Source: Lepidodermella squamata
Lineage: Eukaryota; Gastrotricha
DNA length: 64,000 bases
Direction of reading: 5' to 3'
Assembly: GCA_047495785.1 (NCBI GenBank)
Contig: JBLDXI010000002.1
Span: 2,046,001 to 2,110,000, forward strand
This document shows, one piece after another, positions 1 through 9,601 of the stretch. The position numbers and the translations under genes are program-made. Numbering within the stretch: position 1 is the first letter of the stretch; each line of letters starts with the position of its first letter. A model generated the notes under the pieces. It saw only the letters and a list, made by a program, of their open reading frames with translations, searched no databases and was not told the DNA's origin.

Positions 1-612
1 GATGAATGGCGCACAGCAAAAGCCATTAGTGAGTCTTACATCGAATTTCGCCTCGGGTAAATCGTAAAAGTCAGCAATAGGAAACAAGTCGGCATCGCTA
101 GTAACTAGATACAGATCCGGGTCGTGCGAGAACGGCTCGATATCTGCAACGAAAATTCTACCGATTTGAGCGAAACCGGTTTTCAGGTCATCCGGAACCG
201 GCAGGAAAATCACGGTAACACCGCCGAGGTTTTGTAGCGTTTCGTAAACGAAATTGAGGTGATGGCCAGATTGTAGCCAGGGTGAGTCATCGCCGGCTAT
301 GATAACTGCGGCTTCAAAGCCGAGCCGTCGCCAGGCTAGGGCAGTGATAGGAAGATAGAAGGCGTATGAGCATTCTGAATCCCCAGCCGCGCATCTTTGA
401 TTATCGACTGACGGCGTTGAGGCGGCTATTACGGCGACTTTTCGCCTCGTTTGGCCGCGGGATGGATCTTCGCAACTTAGTGGAGGATCTTTATAGCTTC
501 TCAAGGCCTCTTTATCGTGGTAGCGCCTTTGGAAAACCACATTCGAAGCAAGGTAAATTATGGCAAAAAATGATGAAATAAGAATTGCTACAGCTAAATT
601 ACGGCGTAACAT
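1..612 (-). CDS. Glycosyltransferase-like type II membrane protein, copy 1 (3' part beyond window)
   Basis: An open frame runs without a stop from an ATG at 612 to the left edge (204 codons), so the gene continues outside the window. It starts with a hydrophobic anchor (MLRRNLAVAILISSFFAIIY), then a stem, then RRKVAVIAASTPSVD, CSYAFYLPITALAWRR, VIFLPVPDDL and the acidic motif TSDADLFPI followed by LTNGFCC. The DAD (DXD-type) motif inside a hydrophobic strand is typical of metal-binding GT-A nucleotide-sugar transferases, and the N-terminal anchor suggests a Golgi lumenal enzyme. This family occurs in several animal phyla as uncharacterised proteins; the substrate is unknown. It is the first of three tandem copies on this strand, 177 bp downstream of copy 2. 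The start is chosen because the membrane anchor follows it directly, as in the neighbours. Confidence 0.8.
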   Translation of the reverse strand, partial: MLRRNLAVAILISSFFAIIYLASNVVFQRRYHDKEALRSYKDPPLSCEDPSRGQTRRKVAVIAASTPSVDNQRCAAGDSECSYAFYLPITALAWRRLGFEAAVIIAGDDSPWLQSGHHLNFVYETLQNLGGVTVIFLPVPDDLKTGFAQIGRIFVADIEPFSHDPDLYLVTSDADLFPIADFYDLPEAKFDVRLTNGFCCAPFI

Positions 613-789
613 ATTTTAACAATTTTATAGCATTCATGTTGCTATCTGGTATGCCGCTGAGGCTTAAGATTATAACAGGCGCAATTGTTGGCATAAGAGC
701 AGCTTTGTAGGAGCTGCACTGTAATATTCCGCTTTTTACACTCAAGTCGAAAAGTAGCGCGCGAACAATAGAAATTCAAACGCTTTATT

Positions 790-2083
790 TCAGGAGCCCA
801 AATCTGGTTCGTGTAAATAATTGAACTTCGTTAAACGTTCGCTATGAATCGCCCTCAATTGATCGATCACTTGACTGATATTAGGAACTTGGGCTCCCAT
901 TCTCGTCATGAATTCGTGCCAATAAGTTGTCACGTTGAACGTCGGCCCGGTGATTAATTGAGCCAGTTGTTCGAGATTCAAAAAGTTCTTCAGCGTGTGA
1001 CCAGGTAAAGGGCAATGGGCATCGTGCACCCTGAGCCATTCAGACTCTATTTGGTGGCTCGGCCAGCCGACTCGGTCCCAACGAAACTTTTTGCCTGCCT
1101 CAGAACGCCTGCAGATCGATTTTTGAGCATGTCGGTAGAGCTGGATAGAAATCAGGGATTGATCCATGAACCATGAGGCAGAGGGCCCCCGAGTCACATT
1201 GACCGGTAGACCTTCGTATTCGGCTAAAATAGCCGCCTTAATCCGCTCGACAGGGTCAGTATTATTAGAAGTCTGCCTAATATTTTAAAATTTGGTCCCT
1301 TGTTGGTGCGAAGAGTTTCGAAATAAACCTGTAATTCATAACGGAATGCCAAGTAGAAACTCGCATGCCAACATTTGACAACGCAACCATAGCTAGAACC
1401 AACAAGTTATATACAGACATGCATAAAAAATCCTTACGAATTTGGTGTCCTCTGTGGTAAAATGGTTCGCAGCAATGACTACCAGTCAGTCGAATATCGA
1501 AATTTCTCGCCGGAAGCGAGAAAATATCGGTGATAGGAAAAAGGTCTGCATCGCTAGTGACCAGGTAGGTGTCCGGTTCCGAAGCTAATGGCTCCATATC
1601 GGCCGCGTAAAGTCTCCCGACTTGCGCTATACCCACCTTAAGCGACTCACTCGATGGCAGGAATATGACTGTCACATTCCCAATAGCGAGCAGGGTGTTG
1701 TAAACGAAATTCAGGTGGCTACCGGGCTCGAGCCATGGATTCCGCTCTCCAGCAATTAAAACTGTAGTGCCGTAGCCGAGTCGCCGCCAGGCCAAAGCAG
1801 TTAGAGGTAGGTAAAATGCATAGGAACATTGTGAATTGCCTTCCGCGCACTTTTCGTTGCTAATCGAAGGTGTTGTAGCTGAAATAACGGCAACTTTCTT
1901 TAACGGTGGCTTTCGTTGGTAGGCGCAGCTAGGAATCGGCTCGGTATAGAAGTACAGTATGTCCGATGTCTTATCGAGTGTGAAGAAATTCAGTTTCGAA
2001 ATTTCACGAACGAATGCCGTTGCAACAAATGCAAAAGCGGCAATTACTACGAAGAAAGACAGGGGATTACGAGGAAACTTCAT
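790..2083 (-). CDS. Glycosyltransferase-like type II membrane protein, copy 2
   Basis: Three exons on the minus strand: 2083-1438, 1392-1329 and 1276-790. The introns are 45 and 52 bp with GT-AG ends, and the frame is continuous. The protein begins with an anchor (NPLSFFVVIAAFAFVATAFV), then KKVAVISATTPS, CSYAFYLPLTALAWRR, the DXD-type motif TSDADLFPI and LTGSHCC. After the first intron come MRVSTWHSVMNYR, then a C-terminal part with WFMDQSLIS, RWDRVGWP and HDAHCPLPGHT. The whole matches copies 1, 3 and 4. It is probably a lumenal sugar transferase, with unknown donor and acceptor; the GT-A assignment rests on the DXD motif and anchor topology only. A short C-terminal HEPDLG ending is shared with copy 3, so these two are the closest pair. 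Confidence 0.85.
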
Positions 2084-2268
2084 CTGAGTTCCTTCATCAC
2101 ATTAATCCTCTGGTTCCGCACTTTTGGCTCAACAGAGAGTGCAAAAACAAAGGCGCAGGGAAACAGAATTGTTGGTAAACGAGTACATTTTTATTTGTTA
2201 GCTATAAGTATAGTACACCGGCAGTTTCGCGCTTTATTCAAGCACTTTTCAACTTGGCACTTGGCACT

Positions 2269-3613
2269 TCAAGTTCCTAAATCTGGCTCATGCATGTAGA
2301 AGGATTGCTCAACTTTCTGCGATTCCGCTACTTCTTTTTCGATATCTTCCAACGGTTCGACTTTTGCGCCCATCAGCGTTGTGTAACGATGCCAATACGC
2401 TGTGACGTTTAGGGCTTTCCCAGCAATCATCTGGGCAAGCTCTTGCAGGGCCTTGAAATTCTTCTTCGTATGACCAGGCAGAGGGCAATGCGCGTCGTGG
2501 GCGTTGAACCATGCCTCCTTCGACTTGTGGTTAGGCCACGAAATGCGGTCCCATCGATTTCGGCCTTCCATGAAGTCGGACCTTCGACATGACGCGTTAG
2601 CTGCTGCCAGCCAGTGTTGCAAATGAATTGAGACAATTTGCTGATCGAAGAACCACTCGTTGTTTGGCCCTCTGTGGGCGTTTATCGGCAAATGACCGAA
2701 TTCTTTCATAATCGCTGTTTTGATTCGTTCGACAGGATTCGTATCGTTCGAAATCGCCCTGAACGATAGCAAAATTGAGTTTTGAATGAACGAAATCCTT
2801 CACAATACCGATAATTCATCATTGTATGCCAAGTTGAAATTCGCATTCCAACGCTAGACAAAGCAACCATAGCTTGAAAAATGAAGGTTGTATTTCAAGT
2901 AGTTGAAAGGGCTACGACTTACCAATGCTTTCGCCTTTATGAGGAAAAGGATCGCAGCAATGCCCGTTCGTCAATCTAACATCTTGGTTAGGCAGTTGTA
3001 AATCGTAAATATTAGAAATAGGAAATAAATCAGCATCACTAGTGACTAGGTACGTGTCGGGTTCTAACGAGAACGGTTCGATGTCTGCCGCGAAAACACG
3101 GCCAATTTGAGCCATTCCGACTTTCAAATCATCTGAGGTAGGCAGGAATATCACAGTAATATTACCGAGTTCATTCAGGGTTTTCAAGACGAAATTTAGA
3201 TGAGAGCCTTCTTTATGCCACGGCTTTTCATCGCCAGCGATTAACACAGCCGAGGCGTAACCATGACGTCGCCAGGATAATGCAGTGAGAGGTAGATAAA
3301 AAGCGTAGGAGCATTCCGAATTTCCAGCAGCACATTTTTCGTTATTGACCGAAGGTGTGGTTGCAGCAATCACCGCCACTTTCTTCTTAGGAAGACCGCG
3401 ACTTTTGTCGTCACATTTTAAAGGTGGGTCGTTGTAATGCTGCAGAGGAGGCTTTTTTGGTTCTTCAGCCTTTTGGGTTGTCGGAATTTCATGAATAATT
3501 CTAGCCTGTGGATCAGCGACCCTCCCAGCGTTGCTGATAATGCTTAGAACTGTTGCAGCGATCGCCAAGCTGATTAGTAATAGAGTAAGAGACAACAAAC
3601 GCCTGGGAAGCAT
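2269..3613 (-). CDS. Glycosyltransferase-like type II membrane protein, copy 3
   Basis: Three exons: 3613-2923, 2872-2809 and 2758-2269. Both introns are 50 bp and sit at the same positions and phases as in copy 2. An N-terminal anchor (LLSLTLLLISLAIAATVLSI) is followed by a longer charged/proline stem. Then come KKVAVIAATTPS, CSYAFYLPLTALSWRR, the DXD-type TSDADLFPI, LTNGHCCDPF, the middle exon with MRISTWHTMMNYR, and a C-terminal region with WFFDQQIVS, RWDRISWP and HDAHCPLPGHT. The catalytic-looking core (DXD, paired Cys after it, W-x-D-R-x-x-W) is conserved among the copies while the stem varies. Its stop lies 185 bp upstream of the start of copy 2, consistent with tandem duplication. The donor sugar cannot be read from the sequence. 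Confidence 0.86.
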
Positions 3614-3826
3614 GATTTTCTTGACGTGGTTTGATAATCTGCAATTCTTGCGTTGACTGGTTCTTGCAGGTACGCAGCAGGGGTAAGGCGATCGATTCTC
3701 GACGTGGCGATCGGATAAAAAAGCGGCATTTCTTTATTTGACCAAGTTTTTTGGTAATTTATTATTAATTTTTCCTGTCATTTTTTAAGCAGTGCGATCT
3801 TCGATATATTGATCGACAAGCGTTTG

Positions 3827-6231
3827 CTATCCGCTCAATATAACAAGATTAGCCTCCTCGTCAGCGAGACCACCGGCAAAATCGAATTTAGTGACTTGTT
3901 TGATCCATGGAATGATCTGAAAGCAAATTAAGAGAACTGACTTGATTAACAGTGGATTTGACTCACATTGCAAACTCTGCTGTAAACACCAGGGTATTCA
4001 TTGGAGCCACACTGCTCGTTGCCCAAAGAAACCAGCCCAACCACGTAGGTTCGATTGTTCTTCGTGGCCATCAGAGGTCCCCCACTGTCTCCAAGGCAAG
4101 TGCTGACACCTGGCTGAGTTCCAGTGGCGCAAAACATTGATTCATATATGGAGTTATTCATTTTGGCCTGGCATTGTTTATATGGGGTGAAACCGAGCGG
4201 AACTGTCTTCATCGTCCGAGATGTTAATTTTGCTGTTTACAATCAAAGGACGTGCAAAATATGTAAATATATCTCCTTAAAATTTACGAACTCGCTGTGG
4301 CGCCCCAGCCAGCAGCAATGAAAGATGGGCTTCCATCTATGGACGTTGCCATAGATTCTTCGATGTCCACTGCTCCTTCGCACATTTTGTCGGGATTATC
4401 AGGCAGGCAGATAGCAGCGATTGATGAGCTAAGCGGCACTGGGGCGTTCAGTTTCAGCAGAACGTAATCATTCTCAGCCTCTTTGTAAGAGTACTTTGGA
4501 TGGACGTATAATGTTGCGTTTGTAACGACACGAATTAAGGCTGCCTCTTCATTTCCATTGAAAGATCGCAAGCCAAGTTTAACGATGAGGCTATGATTAA
4601 AGAACATGAAGGTTAATAAGATCAAATTTTTCATGCATTAACTTACACATCCGGAACTTGCAATCCGTCAGTTTCAACGCAATGAGCCGCGCTTAATACC
4701 CTAATAGTGCATTTGAGTTTTACGAATCAGCTCAACGAAAAGTCTTTTACCACGACGAGCTTATAAGTGCTCCGCCACAAAGCTTGGCTTCTTTTGTCCT
4801 CGTGTAGAAAATATCCAACTTTACCTGTAGCAAGATATGTAAGACGCAATGAGTTAAACGGCTTTTAATCAGTACTTACCATCCATGGATAGAAATCGGG
4901 GTAAGAATTACTTTCACCCGCTCGCTTTCCTCTACGCCGCCCAGCTGTGGTCGTAGCTACTTCATTGTTTGAGCTTTCCTTGCCCAGTTTGTACCATCCG
5001 CATTTCTTACATTCAGCGCCACGACAATTTTGGTATAGATGAGGAGTAGGTGTTGTTGACCTAGGACTCGCTTCCTCTCTAAGAAGTCCATACGGGCAGG
5101 TAGCGTTCAGCTCCTTAGCGAATCGTGGATCCCTATGCAGACACGCTATGTCCTTCAACGTTTGTCCCAGGCAATTAGTTCCGCTAGTTGGAAGTCGTCG
5201 TTCGCGCAGCAGGTGGCGGAAGGTTTCAAATGTACAAGCGTTAGTAGTGCTGGCCAGCGTCATCGCACAGTCCATGAGCAGTGTTTGCTGGCAAGCAGGA
5301 CTTCGCGCAAACATCGGAGCGCCGGATTGGATGAGCAGGCTGATTGTTTCGAATTTCGCAACTTTCACAGCCAGGTTGAGCGTGAACAACGGTTGCGATG
5401 GGGAGACGCCAAGTTCGATAAGTTTACGCAAAACGTTAAATCTACCGCTTTCTATTACATGCATCAGAACGTTTTTTGGCGGTTCGCCGAATTCTTGATT
5501 AATTGTATCTATGCCCCGTTTCCTTATCTCTGTCTCGTCCCATAGATAATCAAGGCACTCTAGATCGCCTTGGCGTAAACACCCGGCAAGAAAGGCTAAA
5601 AACACGTCGTTTCTAACGTGCTCCTTCGCCATGAGGCGCGGCGATTTCTTTTCACAGTCCAACATTTCAACCAATTCAGCCGACGAAGACACGTTCATTA
5701 GCAGGAGAACAATGTTGGAAGAGCAGTTGATGTTAGGGGTTAAACAAGTCATTAGAGGTGTCCTGTCGCAATCGTCGCTTTGAACATCAACTTCGGACTT
5801 GGCATCGACCAGCAGACGAACTAAACTGGCGTTTCCGGCGATGACTGCATAGTGAAGAGCCGCCTTTCCATCGTTGTCAACCGCATTAACATCCACACCC
5901 TTGGTAATCAAAGTCTTCGCCTCAGTCGCACGACCATTTTCAATAGCTTTAATTTCATTATTTGCGTGGAGATAAAAATTGCTTTGATGTGGAACTTACC
6001 CGCCATCAGATATGTTTTTCCACCTTCATCTTCATCCTGGAATCCAATGTTCAGAGATCTTTCCATCAAATCTCTTGCTTGCTTGTGGTTGCCACTCTTT
6101 AAAGCCGCCATCAAAGCCTGTTCGTTTCCAGCGGAACTCGCTGTCGCGATGGAGACGAATAATAAAGCGGAAGAAAGAAGGATTCTGTAAGTTAAAGATA
6201 AAATTCTCATAGTTCTGCGTCCTGCAGTCAC
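3827..6231 (-). CDS. Secreted ankyrin-repeat / chymotrypsin-like serine protease fusion
   Basis: Seven exons: 6231-6000, 5946-4880, 4824-4751, 4700-4647, 4590-4292, 4232-3967 and 3916-3827 (2082 nt, 693 aa, in frame). It starts with a signal peptide (ILLSSALLFVSIATASSA). Ankyrin-like repeats follow (TYLMAAIENGRATEAKTLI; KAALHYAVIAGNASLVRLLV; further degenerate units to about residue 320). Next is a Cys-rich linker, a basic site (RRRGKR), then YPDFYPWM and an S1 peptidase domain. Catalytic His is in CGGALISSSWVLSAAHC, Asp in ENDYVLLKL, Ser in CLGDSGGPL; the domain ends with IIPWI. The residue six before the catalytic Ser is Ser, as in chymotrypsin rather than trypsin (Asp). The basic site before the protease is a plausible zymogen cleavage point. 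One splice (4291-4233) needs a non-consensus GTTCGT donor; the nearby GTAAAT would break the frame. Extracellular ankyrin repeats fused to a protease are unusual. Confidence 0.82.
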
Positions 6232-7640
6232 GAATTCGAAAGTAACAAGCAGTGCACGCTCTCAGCAGCCAAAGTAGTAGCACGTGTGAGCTTTAATTCC
6301 CTTCGAATAAATCCGCTATAACAGCGCACAAAAAAGTCCAAAACAATGGCTTTCAACAATTCTAATGGGCTCAGTGTTTTCCAAGCAAGGGAATTAATGC
6401 CATGTACAAAGTCTTCGTTTTTTGTCAGGGGGTTAAAAGACCAAACAGGATACAGGATGTTAAAAATTTGTCGAGATTGCTCAGCCACTTCAAATGAATT
6501 TACTCATCGTTTCAACCGGTAATAAAATGGCGCCGAAGCTATTTTTCCCCTCTTTGCTTCGTAGCGTGCTCCTCATTTCTTCAGCAATAATCAGCAACCC
6601 CAATCTGCGATAGCGCAACCAACAAAACCATCGTCATATCCCTTCCAAGCTGTAACGCCAAGTCACCAAATCTATTTGCATGCAGTGATCTGGACGTGCG
6701 ATCAATTTTGATATATTTTGTCAACACCAATCCTGAACACTGCTATCCGAAAATCGAACGAAGAGTTGAGACAAACGGGCGAATAATGGTGGCAATGTGG
6801 ATAAGATGGCAGTCAATTATTTGCCGGCTTGCAGTAAGTATTCCAGATGTTCAACAAATCTTCAAGCATACAGCGCAGACGCCGAAGCATTCTCCTCAGA
6901 TTATCGAACTTAAGACATTAGTCAATCATAATCATCTTCAATTAGGTGATTGCATGGGTACCGCAATTCCAATGCTTCCCCACTCAGCTAGTCCACGTTC
7001 ATTCGTCTTGAAAAGTTTTTATTGGTGGCATTGCCCTTCAGAACGAGACAAACACCTCTAAGATTACCTTCGTCGATGGAAGTTCGAAAATGCCTTCGAA
7101 GTTTGGCTGGAATATGGTTAGTTAGTTACCATATTGAAGTATGGTAATGGGGAAAGGTTGTAATGGAAAATCCGGAACTTAGATTTTTGTTCTCCGTTTG
7201 ACCTCATCCACTACTGTTGCAAGGTCTCTTTCAACGTTTAGCAATATTACCTAATGATCTAATGGCAAACGGCAACCAGTTTCCAAATGCTCAAGTTTGC
7301 GTGGCGATCATGATGAACAAATTATTTTAAAGCAGTTTGAAGCAGAGGTATATTCAGCCGTCCACTTCCGAAATGAGCTTTGTACTTTTTATCGGCCCGT
7401 TTCCCGACAACTTCGCTAATTCATTGGGTCTTGGAAAGCGACCTCAGACTACCTTCGAACCTGGGTCGACGCTGACTGAATTACTGCAGCAAAAGTGTTT
7501 ATTAAATAAAGGTGTCAGTCATTAGAAAAGTTCAGCAATTTTGTATACCTATTATTTGGATTTATTTTATAGCCTTAATTTCAGCCCTCACCTTATCGAT
7601 ACTCAACAGGTGCGGGTCCACCCACTTCCCCCCTTTTAGG

Positions 7641-7675
7641 AGCTTGCAACTTGCAGCTTGCAGCTTGTAGCTTGT
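7641..7675. repeat. Heptamer microsatellite (AGCTTGC/T)5
   Basis: Five adjacent 7-bp units read AGCTTGC, AACTTGC, AGCTTGC, AGCTTGT and AGCTTGT. No coding context is seen, so this is probably a neutral minisatellite. Confidence 0.8.
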
Positions 7676-8982
7676 AGTGACAAGGAAGTGGGCTCGATAC
7701 ACATTACGTATTTATTTACTAGAGGGAGAGGGAAGTTTAAGTTTCAAGGTTTGATTCCACCAGTTACCAGTTCAACTTTGAGTGAGTTCGCGATGCTTTT
7801 ACTTCTGGCTGGTTGCTTGTGTGGAATCTTAAACCTTATATTTTACTTGGACACTTTGTTTCCACCTTACCTTACTTGGTACTTCAAATTCTAGAAAATC
7901 TAAGCTAACATTTGCTCCCACTTTTAAGCTGTTTTGCGACTTGGCTCAATCAACTGTTGCATTAAGGCGATCGTATCGCAGGTATGTAAGCTAAGTAAAG
8001 GGATGATTACCTAATTCTCAAACCTCAAACTTCAAACCTATTCGTAATCAATAACTCTTGTGTCACTGAACCAATGTGTGCGTTCTTTACCATATTAGAG
8101 CCTTTACTGACGTATCAATATCATAGTGTTTCGACATTTTATTTCTGGGAGTCTCAATTTTAAAACACCTGTGACACAGATATTCAATGAAAACATCCCC
8201 AGGCATAGATTTGATAGCTAATTTCTCCGCTGCAGTTCTATCTAAAGACGGAGCTCACAGCCCCGAAGACACGCGTTTTTTGCGCATTGAATATATTTTC
8301 TGTTAGTTCTAGTTTCGGGCACGTGCTGTAATATCAATTGTCATTAATCGACGATGACAGAGATATCATCAGAAAAACTCGCCAAAGCCATAAGCTTTCA
8401 TTAATAGCAAATTAAGGCTGTCTCTTCGACTGATCATCGTAACTGCCACTACCCAAGTCAGTAGGTGATACCCCAGGAAAATTTTCTTATCTCCTCTGCT
8501 GGTCATCGTGTCGCCATTGGAAGTCATCGATTAACAGTTACTTATTCCGATTTCATCACCCCAACTTCTACACTCCTGACGCGTTTTTCGACTGGCTTTG
8601 CCGGTTGCCTGAGCCTGACCTCTCCGCTGTAGAAGAATAAGAAGATATGGATCACTTTTAGCCTAGTAAGAGCCGAATTATTAAATTGTCTCTACCTCTC
8701 CGTTGTTTGCTCAATCTACACGTAACATGGGCGTTTATCAGCGTGTTTTTATAGGAACGATTGGTGTTTAAAATTGCGGTTTTGGAGTGTCATTTCGGGA
8801 GTTAAGGACTGTTTTTCTTGCGATTTCGGCCAAATGTTGCAACGTAGGTGTCTGGGTGCAATAAAATTTTTAACCTGCTTAAAAAACACTGCGTATCTCT
8901 GAATAAGTAGCTTTATGATGGACCGTTGAGTGACGGTAACTATTCTAAACCTCGATGCAATTCAGCGTTTATTTTCTGCGTC

Positions 8983-9273
8983 AGTATGCGAACTATCTAG
9001 TCGAGAATAATTAATTACATAGCTTGAAACAACTATGGAATGTTAAATGAAGTTTCGTTGCAACACATTTCCTATTAGTCATACTGCTGTGTTTTGGCAA
9101 GTTTTTGCCTGAACTACCTGATTTTGCCTGATAGTATGCGAACTATCTAGTCAAGAATAATTAATTACATAGCTTGAAACAACTAGGGAATGTTAAATGA
9201 AGTTTCGTTGCATCACATTTCCTATTAGTCATACTGCTGATGTGTTTTGGCAAGTTTTTTTGCCTGAACTACC
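8983..9273. repeat. Direct tandem duplication, period about 150 bp
   Basis: Two copies start with AGTATGCGAACTATCTAGTC at 8983 and 9133. They stay nearly identical through GTTTTGGCAAGTTTT and TGCCTGAACTACC, ending near 9118 and 9273. Differences are a few substitutions and small indels (GTCGAG/GTCAAG, CTATGG/CTAGGG, a longer T run in copy 2). The first copy is followed by a 14-bp spacer. No open frame or terminal inverted repeat is evident. Confidence 0.88.
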
Positions 9274-9601
9274 GGTTATACGCCCATGAATGCGCTTTAT
9301 CTGACGTATGCACTACCGCATTATAACATGGTATTTTTCTGATTACGGCGTCACAATGTATTTTTTACATAGTTTTGCTGGCTGATAAAATCCTCGAGTG
9401 AGAGGCGTACACTATTGTTGCTGATAAATAATTCTAATGCGACCTACAGCTTACAACTCGATATTTTTTATACGTTGCTAGCACGCTTTTCGTCACCGCG
9501 TGCAATTTTACTTTTTTTTAATATGAATCAGCACTGTTGGGGTCTCGTGCCATCATTGCTGTATCATTTTTTATGCTCTTTCATAGGAATTTTGTTTAAA
9601 A

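Larger units (their letters stand above)
6232..9601. other. 3.4-kb intergenic region without a recognised gene
   Basis: This AT-rich stretch separates the divergently transcribed protease gene and unknown gene 1. Short open frames occur (for example 6696-7061) but none shows family motifs, paralogues in the window or convincing splice continuation. It holds a heptamer repeat at 7641-7675 and a direct duplication at 8983-9273. Promoters for both flanking genes are expected here, but I see no clear core motif. Confidence 0.6.

Noticed and set aside
4865-6231. Stand-alone ankyrin-repeat gene next to a separate protease gene
   Set aside because: The ankyrin exon ends at a clean GT donor after PWM, and the following exons continue in frame into the protease, with a conserved CGGALISS block.
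6696-7061. 121-codon open frame in the intergenic region
   Set aside because: No motif, no paralogue in the window, no plausible promoter or splice continuation, and composition like its non-coding surroundings.
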